64,000 bases of DNA from Diploptera punctata (taxonomy: Eukaryota > Arthropoda > Insecta > Blattodea > Blaberidae). The stretch's first letter is position 1. Each line of letters begins with the position of its first letter. The translations under genes were made by a program, and so were the position numbers. Under the pieces are notes generated by a model that did no database searches, was not told where the DNA came from, and was given only the letters and a program-made list of their open reading frames with translations. The stretch lies in assembly GCA_030220185.1 (NCBI GenBank), contig JASPKZ010010223.1, forward strand, positions 62,001 through 126,000. The letters are read 5' to 3'. This document shows positions 56,071 to 64,000 of this stretch, piece by piece.

Positions 56071-56257
56071 TAACCTATACTATCATATTTGTAGGATCTT
56101 TTTTCAAAGTTATCGCATCTCCACTGCAACATAGTTTGGAAAACTCTGTTATAGTGTTTACAATGAAACTTCTTATTTAATGTTAATTATTAGAATATTA
56201 GACAAGCAGAATTTACTGCAACAGGTCATTATTTAATTCTTAAGTTAGTTATGGTGA

Positions 56258-56473
56258 TCATTGTGGTTATTGTGCTTCTCTCTGGATCTGAGGTTTGCTG
56301 TTTGAAACCTAGCTGAGAACAGTGGGTTTTTTCAGGGTGTACAAATTGTGACTAGGGTTCCTTTGGAAGGCAAGTAAAGACCCCATTTTGTAGATTTATA
56401 GCATGTTTTAGAACTTCAGACCTCAAATAAGTGGCCTCCAAGCAAAAATTGAGGTGATACTTTCAAACCCAGC
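56258..56473 (+). repeat. SINE-D fragment, truncated by PLE insertion
   Basis: Head near GTGCTTCTCTCTGGATCTG, body GGTTCCTTTGGAAGGCAAG; broken at the PLE border 56474. Confidence 0.6.
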
Positions 56474-56493
56474 TTTGAATTATGATTAATAAC

Positions 56494-57209
56494 TAATAAA
56501 TAGTGATAATATTATTTGTTTTTAGACATCTTAATGATGGACAAATTATATTTGAAAAGAAAAATATATGCCTGGACTGGGGTTTGAACCCAGGACCTTT
56601 GACTCTCTTTGTCAATGCTCTTCCAAGTGAGCTTCCTAGACCTCCAGTCTAAACGTGTATTTTTCTCTTATACATAGTTAATTCCCTAACCCCAAATGCT
56701 ACGAGCCGTTGCTACGATTTTTGCAAATGATGGCTTCTTTATTAAGAAGACTTTTTATTAGGAATTTAAACATTACTTATAAAGCCAGTAGTGCTTCTTT
56801 CAATGTTAATATTATTCGTTTTTAAACATCTTAATGATGGACAAATTATATTTGAAAAGAAAAATATACGCCTAGACTGGGGTTTGAACCCAGGACCTTT
56901 GACTCTCTATGTCAATGCTCTTCCAAGTGAGCTTCCTAGGCCTCCAATCTAAACGCGTATTTTTCTCTTACACATAGTTAATTCCCTAACCCCAAATGCT
57001 ACGAGCTGTTGCTACGATTTTTGCAAATGGCAGCTTCTTTATTAAGAAGACTTTTTATTGGGAATTTAAACATTACTTATAAAGCCAGTAGTGCTTCTTT
57101 CAATGTTAATATTATTCGTTTTTAGAGCATTGACATAGAGAGTCAAAGGTCCTGGGTTCAAACTGCAGTCTAGGCGTATATTTTTCTTTTCAAATATAAT
57201 AAATAGTGA
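56494..57209. repeat. SINE-E tandem and inverted cluster, 13-bp target-site duplication
   Basis: Insert 56507-57196 between TAATAAATAGTGA copies (56494-56506, 57197-57209). Two tandem units of about 283 bp, nearly identical, each with a minus head (about 56573-56645 and 56873-56945), then a half plus head (57126-57175) closing the pair. The near identity shows a recent tandem duplication within the inserted element. Confidence 0.85.
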
Positions 57210-57282
57210 GTCGTGAAATCTCACCTCATAAACTCCATGATCTTCGAGCACGGGACTGCAGTTTCAAGACACAGTCATAAAG

Positions 57283-57326
57283 ATGGCTGAAGATGAGAGG
57301 GATTCCTCTTGAAACTGCAGTCCTGT
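57283..57326 (+). ncRNA. Hammerhead ribozyme motif, catalase sense strand
   Basis: Stem I AUGG/CUGU (57283-57286 with 57323-57326), core CUGAAGA (57287-57293), extra U, stem II GAGAGG/CCUCUU (57295-57300 with 57305-57310), GAAA (57311-57314), self-complementary stem III ACUGCAGU, predicted cleavage after C57322. Complete core and good stems. It lies in intron 52228-58431, so the pre-mRNA would contain it. Confidence 0.8.
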
Positions 57327-57442
57327 GCTTGAAGATCACGGAGTGTATGAGGTGAGATATCACAACTCACTATTTGTTAGTTATTAACTTGAAAGCATCA
57401 TATGTTATTTCCCATAATTAATTTATGAAATTTGAATTATGA

Positions 57443-57999
57443 CTAATGATCTCAAATGTTGAGAGTATCATTAAGTAAAATACTACCAGTAATCATAAAT
57501 GAGATATGTTAGTAAATGTTTGAAAATATTTTTCTGTGTTTTAAAAATTACATAAGAAGGTTGAAAAGGTTAAACAAATTTAAAAAAAAATATATATATT
57601 AGACTTACTATGTTATTTATACTTTTGTTTAGTTTATTGAAATTTTTTTCTTTTAATCTATCCCAATAAAAATTACCTACATTTTTAGAGATTTTTTATT
57701 GTATCACTTGATATGTTTAAAAAAACCCTTGTTTTCATCAACTAAATTCTTATGATGATTATGAAAGCATATTTGTTTTTGAAACATCTCAAGTGAGATG
57801 AGGATGTTTTATGGGATGAAGTTTGAAGATTTTGATTCATATTTATATGCTATTGGTAATTTACCTCATAGTTTCATTTCTCATTAATTTTATTAAAATT
57901 GACCCCATGTAGGCCTATTCATATTTTCATCAGAGAATAAACTTTTTGTATATTCAATATTTAATGTTAGATTTATATTTGAAGAGAAAAAATATTAGC
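57443..57999. other. Catalase intron, PLE-type borders only
   Basis: Mostly unrecognised; 57790-57895 has TCAAGTGAGATGAGGATG and ACCTCATAGTTTCATTTC, likely a worn PLE end pair. Confidence 0.4.
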
Positions 58000-58180
58000 T
58001 CGGACTGGAGTTTATACACAGGACCTTTGGCTTTTTGTGCCAATGCTCTTACAACTGAGCTACCTGAGCACTCAATCTAAACACAGATTTCTCTATATTT
58101 GAAGAGAAAAAATTTCTCTTCAAATATAATTTATCCTTCAATGAGAAGTGTTAAATTAATAATAAAATCGTCCACAGATT
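58000..58180. repeat. SINE-E fragment
   Basis: Minus head (about 58003-58077, GAGCTACCTGAGC at its A box side) followed by an inverted AGAGAAAAAATTTCTCT junction and the body CAAATATAATTTATCCTTCA in plus orientation. Confidence 0.75.
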
Positions 58181-58431
58181 TCTCTCTTAAGATTTTTATT
58201 ATTTAATATTATTTTTATTAACATTTTTAATATTAGATTTATATATTACTTTTTTTTTTGTTAATTCTTAATGAACCTGAAAAATGAACAAATTGAAGTG
58301 TTTGTTAATCAGTGTTCAATTGTTATATACTGCCTTGTTTCTTTCCTTACTTTTGACAAGTAGACTTAATAAATATTCAGAGAGAATTGCTTAAATATTA
58401 TGTAATTATGAAAAATTTGTGTTTTTTGCAG

Positions 58432-58623
58432 ACTAATCAAGGAATCAAGAATCTGCTGGCAGATAAAGCACATCAGGTAGCTGCCAATGATCCTGACTAT
58501 TCTATTCGTGATTTGTATAATTCAATTGCAAAGGGAGATTACCCTACATGGACTATGTATATTCAGGTTATGACCTTCAAACAGGCTGAAACATACAAGT
58601 GGAATCCTTTTGATCTTACAAAG
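58432..58623 (+). CDS. Cat: Catalase exon e
   Basis: Exactly 64 codons, in phase (acceptor GTTTTTTGCAG, donor GTATTA). Encodes [40 protein letters not shown], then [20 protein letters not shown] and DLTK. The family motifs DQGIKNL-like, YPTW, IQVM and NPFDLTK are intact. No lesions. Confidence 0.96.
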
Positions 58624-59343
58624 GTATTATACATTTTTTTTTTTCAACTTCAAATTTTATTTGCTAGATTGTCATAAATACAATATTAGAAAGAAAAAAT
58701 AATTATAATAACTAATAATAAATTAATATTCTAGTGCACACTTAGGAACTATTGCTTGTGCTAGGAATTAATTCAGTGAAACTTCATAGTAAAATAAAAT
58801 CTATGTGTATTAGAAGAGGATGGATAAAATTAATTATACTAGTTAGAAATTTATATTAATTCATTTTATATTCAAATATATTATGAAAAAATGTTAAATC
58901 ATATCTATTTTTAATAGAGAAAGTGTGCTTTATTAGTGTTTATAGAACATTTAGGCCCATGTAATGAGGTTTCTTTTTTATTATAGGTGAAGTTTTTAAA
59001 GTTTTCTTAATTTTGAGAGATAATATATATATAGGCATAATTAATTTATAAATGTGCTTGACAATAGTATCTAGACTTCAGAAAATATTTAGTTAGATAG
59101 ACATTTGATTCCAGTAAATAAATAAGACAATTAATATATTATCTTTAATTTATTTGTTATTTACAGAACACTTGAAATACAATTCATTCATCCATATGAC
59201 ACCAACTGACAAATACATTGACAAAATATATAACAATTAAATATTTCATAAATGATTAAAGAAATACTAAAAGTAAATTAGGGCAGTTACACAACTGTAT
59301 ATAGTTTGTAATCATTTTAATTATTTGTTTAAAATTATTGCAG
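58624..59343. other. Shortest catalase intron seen, repeat-free
   Basis: 720 bp of AT-rich intron without recognised transposons, ending in the acceptor AATTATTGCAG. Confidence 0.6.
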
Positions 59344-59496
59344 GTTTGGTCTCATTCTGATTTCCCTTTGATTCCTGTTGGAAAATTGGTGTTGGACCGC
59401 AATCCGTCCAACTATTTTGCAGAAGTGGAACAGATTGCATTCAGTCCTTCTCACATGGTGCCTGGCATCGAGCCCAGTCCTGACAAGATGTTGCAG
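59344..59496 (+). CDS. Cat: Catalase exon f
   Basis: Exactly 51 codons, in phase (acceptor TTGCAG, donor GTAATT). Encodes [40 protein letters not shown] and [11 protein letters not shown]. The [15 protein letters not shown] and [11 protein letters not shown] motifs are intact. No lesions. Confidence 0.96.
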
Positions 59497-59789
59497 GTAA
59501 TTGAGAAGAAATGTTTAGTTAAAATGAGCTTGGAAAAAGTAGCATTTAATTTATTACTAAATATAAATAAAAATTCTATCAGAAATCTAATCTACTACAT
59601 TCACAAAAAAAATGTATTATATGATGTGATTGGTTCCATAAGATCATATATAACAAAGGCTTAAACTCTTAGGACAATTAACTATTATAAAAATCAACTG
59701 TTACACAATTTGTGATGCAACTTTTGTTTTAAATTAGCGAGTAAGATATCAAGTTGTTACAGGAGAAAAATGTATTGTGGTTCATCTAT

Positions 59790-60895
59790 GTTTCAATATT
59801 ATATTGTAATGATAACTAACAGTCCTCCCAATAAATTTAGGAATAAGACAGGGCTGTCCTCTCTCGCTGACTTTAATATATATTTAGACGCAGCTGTCAC
59901 AGAATGGCAAACACAGTTAAGTAAACATTTTAAACTAGGAATTACCATTGTAGACACAATTATGTTTGCAGACGATCAGGTCATATGTGCAGAATCAGAA
60001 AATCAATTACAGAAAGCCACACTACTACTCAAAAAAACCATGGAGAAATATAATCTCGAGATTTCAACGAAGAAAACAAAAAACAATGGCCTTTTGGGAA
60101 AAATATGCAGTTCGATCGAAAATGGTTTTGAATGATGAAATTATTGAACAAGTACAGAGTTTTAAATATTTAGGATGTCACATATCTTACAATTGGGAAA
60201 ATGATATACATGAAAAAAAAAAGATAAATTTCAAAGTATGTGTGGGACTATAAAAGAATACTACACACGAAAACAACAAAAGAAACAAAGCTAAAGTTTT
60301 ATAAGGTAATGGCAGTTCCCATTGTGACATGTGGATCAGAGAATTGGGCCATGAATAGATCAGACAGAAGATTACTAGAAACATCAGAGGTGAAGTTCCT
60401 CAGATACGTTGCAGGATATACTCTTAAGAGACCACATTCCTAGTGAAACAATTAGGCAAGAACTCGAAATTTTTAATCTAAATGAAAGAGTACAAAACTA
60501 TAAACAAAAATGGCATGATTATATTTGAAAAGAAAAATATACGCCTAGACTGGGGTTTGAACTCAGGACCTTTGATTCTCTATGTCAATGCTCTACCAAG
60601 TGAGCTACCTAGGCCTCCAATCTAAACGCATATTTTTCTCTTATACATGGTTAATTCCCTAACCCCACATGCTATGAGCCGTTGCTGTTTTTCTTTTCAA
60701 ATGTAATTTGTCATCATTAAGATGTTTAAAAATGAATAATATTAACATTAAAAATGCATGAACATATTTTAAGAATGGACTCATCTAGGCTAACAAAACA
60801 AGCACTGTTGTACTAACCTCAAGGCTATAGAGATGTGGGACGTCCTAGAAGACGATGGGAAGATGAATTCTGAGAGCTGAACAGGCCGACAGCCT
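59790..60895 (+). mobile_element. LINE RT fragment, fifth family, split by SINE-E
   Basis: Encodes GIRQGCPLSL-like residues (59838-59865), FNIYLDAAVTEWQTQL, catalytic FADD in IMFADDQVICAESENQLQKA (59962-60010), FKYLGCHISYNWENDI, AVPIVTCGSENWAMNRSDRR and KFLRYVAGY, then across the SINE-E (60519-60749) the C terminus RMDSSRLTKQ and GRPRRRWEDEF (60775-60870). Frameshifts near 60080 and 60225 and a stop near 60440. A long truncated copy in the intron before exon g. Confidence 0.85.
60506..60761 (-). repeat. SINE-E with target-site duplication
   Basis: Insert 60519-60749 between AAAAATGGCATGA and AAAAATGCATGA (60506-60518, 60750-60761). One minus head (about 60548-60620) and the body with CCCTAACCCCACATGCTATG. 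Confidence 0.82.
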
Positions 60896-61035
60896 ACCAT
60901 GATGATGATGATGATTAACAGTCCTTTTTTTAATAAGCTTCTCAAACTTGCATGTTTTACCCATTCCATTCTGCATTCTGCAACAGGTATCATGATAAAT
61001 TTGCAATCATCTTTTGTAAGATATTGTCACAATTT

Positions 61036-61265
61036 ATAACTAACTAATTCACTGGCTCTATTGAACCTGTAGGTTCATGGCCACATGGACATAAGCTCTC
61101 CGTACATCCATATCCTGAGCTAATGCATCCCCTGTATAATCTACTTCCCTCAAATCGTGGATGTTATTCTCCCACCTCATTCATGGTCTACCAACTGGGT
61201 GTTTTCCCTCTGCTTTTCCTACTCTTGTAGGAACTTCTTAGCTTCCATGCATCTCTTTCATCTCC
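61036..61265 (-). mobile_element. LINE-X 3' end fragment
   Basis: Minus-strand LINE-X tail from TAACTAACTAATTCACTGGC (its untranslated end) to GGAACTTCTTAGCTTCC. Frame broken. Confidence 0.82.
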
Positions 61266-61559
61266 CATACGTGCCACATGGCCTGATTGTCACAATTTAT
61301 ATTCTAAAAAATATATTTGTACAAATACCATTCATCATGATGACTTTTGTATTTTTTTACATTTCTGTTAATCCAGATAATCAGAGTCTCGTTCTTATAT
61401 GAAATTATAGTTGAAGTTATTTTATGCTTAACTGTTATATAAAATTATGTAATTTCTCATTAAAAATGTCTTCTTGAATTAGAAGCTGCCAGGTAGACTG
61501 GTGCAACAGCTATTTGTTTCTGATGATAAAGAGAATTGCATACGAGGAAGAAAAATTAG

Positions 61560-61665
61560 CATTAGCATTGGAAGTCTGAAATAGTGTAATGGTTAGCACA
61601 CTAGCATTTAGAGCTAGAGGTTTCAGGTTCAAATTCCAATTCAGGCATTAATTTTTCTTTTCAAA
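61560..61665 (+). repeat. tRNA-like SINE head
   Basis: A box TAGTGTAATGGTTAGCACAC and B box GGTTCAAATTCC with a pairing GGTTTCAGGTTC/GAATT context; followed by TTTTTCTTTTCAAAATAATA like SINE-E. Head type resembles SINE-C more than SINE-E. Confidence 0.6.
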
Positions 61666-61986
61666 ATAATAATAATTTTAACGACATTGATGTAAGTCAG
61701 ATGACTAGAGTAAAAACTGACACTTCATAACATTTCTCTCATTACTTTCTCCATCGGACAGTGTATCAGATATACAATCAAGTCTATTGAAAGAAGTTGC
61801 ATCACCATTTCTACAGCTATGTTGGTAGCAGGTAGGTTCAAATTCTTATTGCTTGACCCATGCAGATAATGGATGGAAGGAAGTTAAAAAAAAATGGGTA
61901 TTATGGAAATGTCTGACCTTTCATTACACATGGAGTGTAATTTTATCATCATAAAAATAGTTTTAAGAAATTATGCTTGTTTTTAG

Positions 61987-62222
61987 GGACGTCTTTTCAG
62001 CTATTCAGACACACATCGTCACCGACTGGGAGCCAACTACCTGCAGATTCCTGTAAACTGCCCTTACAGAACTCGTTTAACCAACTATCAGAGAGATGGT
62101 CCTCAGTGCTTCAATAATAACCAGGAAGGTGCTCCAAATTATTATCCCAACAGTTTTGGTGGTCCAGAGGATGTGCCACATTGTGCTCAGTCAAAATTTG
62201 TTCCAACAGGAGATGTGGCTAG
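61987..62222 (+). CDS. Cat: Catalase exon g (heme-ligand Tyr)
   Basis: Acceptor GCTTGTTTTTAG, donor GTAAAT at 62223; 78 codons plus two bases of a split Arg. Encodes [60 protein letters not shown] and a tail to [19 protein letters not shown] carries the proximal Tyr that binds heme iron and the Arg beside it. No lesions. The donor is only five bases from a Helitron. The next exon is outside the window. Confidence 0.96.
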
Positions 62223-62227
62223 GTAAA

Positions 62228-62727
62228 TCTTAATATATAAAAATTTTGTGTCACATTGTTTGTCCGCGATGGAATCCTAAACTACTGTACCGATTTTAAT
62301 AAAATTTTGCACACTGTGTGCAGTTTGATCCAACTTGAGACTTAGGGTAGTTTATAACTAAATTTATAGTCACATTATTTTTTATTGCAAATTATTTGTT
62401 TATTATTTAACAAAGAATTATAATTATCTGTGAGTTCCATACAGTTCTAACAGATGGCAGTGTAAGGTAATTTGGTAAGGTAATTTGTTTATTATTTAAC
62501 AAAGAGAGATCCAGATGGCTGTGCTTTTTGTTGCAACCGCGAATTTCAATTGAATTGCAAATATTGATTATTTCATAATTTAAGTGTGTTCAGTGTTTAT
62601 TTTATTTTCAATATTATTAATTTTGTGTGTAAATATTAGTTTTAAGTAATCTGGCTGAAAGACAGCAACTTAATTTAAATTTTTAACGTATACCTTAGCC
62701 ACAGCAACGTGTGGCCGGGACTTCTAG
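62228..62727 (+). mobile_element. Non-autonomous Helitron, 500 bp
   Basis: Starts TCTTAATATATAAAAATTTT, the usual 5' end of insect Helitrons, followed by GTGTCACATTGTTTGTCCGC and an ACCGATTTTAATAAAATTTT segment. Ends CTAG (62724-62727) with the 3' hairpin CCACA/TGTGG (62699-62703, 62710-62714) ten bases upstream. Inserted between A (62227) and T (62728), the Helitron target, with no duplication. An internal short direct repeat GTTTATTATTTAACAAAGA occurs twice. No coding. Confidence 0.88.
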
Positions 62728-62823
62728 TGTAGTATAAAAAATCTTGTGCATGTACACAAATTAATATTACGACTTATTTCATGAGAAGATGTTTGCAACA
62801 TTGTGTTTATGAATTTGACAATT

Positions 62824-63930
62824 ATTTAATACATAATGGTTTCTTTTAGGAAGTAATATTTGAGGTTTTTTTAATTAAGTTTTTTGAGACTGGGAAACAT
62901 CTACCTCAAATTAATGTTGAGTTATTCTTGAACATGTTTTGGTATAATCTTTTATATCATCATCAGCTTGCCCAGACTGTTGCGTTTTATGTTGTGAACC
63001 CTGGATGCCAATATCAGCTCCCTCCTCCAGCTGGCTGAAGAACCTCCAAATTAGGTCACGTCAGCAGGAATTTTGAAATTCATGATTCTTATTTTGTTCT
63101 TCTGAATGTAGATTTTCTTCCAAAATAGTGAGTTCTTTTGTATTTTCTTGAAGGAACACACAAGAAATATTAAAAGTGGGGAAATAGAAAATCTGCAGTT
63201 GCTGCTCATGTTTGTTCCAAAATACATAATATAAATCCGAACACTAAATTATTAAAACAAGTAGAAAATACTAAAGATCTCATTATGGGAAAAAATCTAC
63301 ATTCAGAAGAACAAAATAGTCATAAATTTCAAAATTCCTGCTGAACGTGACCTAGTTTAGACTGTGCATTTTATGTTGTGAACCCTGGATGCCAATATCA
63401 GCTCCCTCCTCCAGCTGGCTGAAGAACCTCCAAATTAGGTCTCGTTCAGTAGGAATTTTGAAATTCATGACTCTATTTTTGTTCTTCTGAATTTAGATTT
63501 TTTCCCAAATAGTGAGTTCTTTTGTGTTTTCTTGAAGGAACTACAAGAAATATTAAAGGTGGGGAAATAGAAAAATGTGCAGTTGTTGCTCATGTTTGTT
63601 CCGAAATACATAATATAAATCCGAACACTAAATTATTAAAACAAGTAGAAAATACAAAAGAACTCCCTATTTGGGAAAAAATCTACATTCAGAAGAACAA
63701 AAATAGTCATGAATTTTGAAATTCCTGCTGAACGTGACCTAGTTTGGAGGTTCTTCAGCCAGTCGGAGGAGGGAGCTGATATCAGCATCCAGGGTTCACA
63801 ACATAAATCACAACAGTCTGGGCAAGTTGATGATGATATAGAAGATTATATCGAAACATGTTCAAGAATAAGTCAACATTAATTTGAGGTAAGATGTTTC
63901 CTAGTTTCAAAAAACTTGATTTAATACATA
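62824..63930. mobile_element. PLE foldback with internal tandem duplication
   Basis: Element 62836-63918 between ATTTAATACATA copies (62824-62835, 63919-63930). The left end has the extra tail with AGGAAGTAATATTTGAGG. A segment of about 380 bp (62981-63358) is repeated in tandem (63360-63738); each copy has one minus and one plus piece of endonuclease tail (WEKIYIQKNK, NFKIPAERDLV). The plus-arm hammerhead is nearly complete; the minus arm (core 62966-62960) has CUGAUGA but AAAA for GAAA. Confidence 0.85.
63822..63868 (+). ncRNA. Hammerhead-like motif, one core change
   Basis: Core UUGAUGA (63827-63833; C3 changed to U), extra U, stem II GAUAUA/UAUAUC (63835-63840 with 63847-63852), GAAA (63853-63856), ACAUGU, U, then CAAG. 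The C3 change is expected to abolish cleavage. Confidence 0.55.
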
Positions 63931-64000
63931 CTTTGTTACACTGTCTTATTGATTTCCAGAATTATAAATAATATTAATAATAGAGTCATTCCATATCAAA

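Larger units (their letters stand above)
56474..57442. mobile_element. PLE foldback split by a SINE-E cluster
   Basis: Element 56486-57430 between TTTGAATTATGA copies (56474-56485, 57431-57442). Its left end is separated from the foldback core (57210-57370) by the SINE-E block. Right end AGCATCATATGTTATTTCCC. The plus arm has an intact hammerhead; the minus arm has a broken core. Confidence 0.85.

Overview
The window looks like a piece of a large, AT-rich, repeat-bloated insect genome. The host gene is an animal-type catalase whose exons are 140-240 bp and scattered over 36 kb. The repeats include several tRNA-headed SINE families, non-LTR retrotransposon (LINE) 3' ends, Tc1, hAT and Helitron elements, and many Penelope-like element (PLE) remnants. 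The mix would fit a hemimetabolous insect such as a cockroach or termite, but sequence alone does not fix the species.

Layout. Positions 1-26325 hold no host exon I can recognise, only repeats; this may be upstream DNA or early catalase introns. From 26326 to 62222, seven consecutive coding exons of catalase run on the + strand (26326-26501, 35433-35576, 48864-49014, 52048-52227, 58432-58623, 59344-59496, 61987-62222), all with GT/AG borders and matching phases. The N-terminal exon(s) and the C-terminal exon(s) were not found. The protein is very well conserved, but this copy carries two disabling changes: a run of six G where the frame needs four (35546-35551), and an in-frame TGA where the family has Gly (48922-48924). 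It is either a recently dead duplicate or a gene with two sequence errors.

The most interesting content is a swarm of PLE-derived elements, more than 20 in 64 kb. Most are foldbacks: two inverted copies of the PLE 3' region with a short centre. Where the borders can be read they are flanked by 11-13 bp target-site duplications and have a roughly 40 bp extension on one end only. Their arms carry fragments of the GIY-YIG endonuclease and, immediately at or over its stop codon, sequences that fit the type I hammerhead ribozyme: a CUGANGA core, an extra base, a 5-6 bp stem II, GAAA, a self-complementary stem III (such as AUCGCGAU or ACCGGU), then UH followed by stem I. Around a dozen sites have a complete core; others show decay, part of it at CpG. 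Several lie on the sense strand inside catalase introns. PLE hammerheads are known from the literature; what stands out here is the density, the foldback form with a ribozyme on each strand, and the overlap with coding sequence.

Family names used below: SINE-A (head with GTCTCGAGGTAGCATG, ATG-rich middle), SINE-B (head GTAGCCGAGTGGTTAAGGC), SINE-C (head GTAGTGGTTAAGGCAC), SINE-D (head near GCGGTAGTGGGCACTAG), SINE-E (head GGTAGCTCAGTTGGTAGAGC, often in inverted pairs), and LINE-X (the family whose 3' end encodes RPRMRWENN). Nested insertions with readable duplications give a relative order of events, for example SINE-D hit by a PLE foldback that was then hit by a SINE-E pair at 56258-57442.
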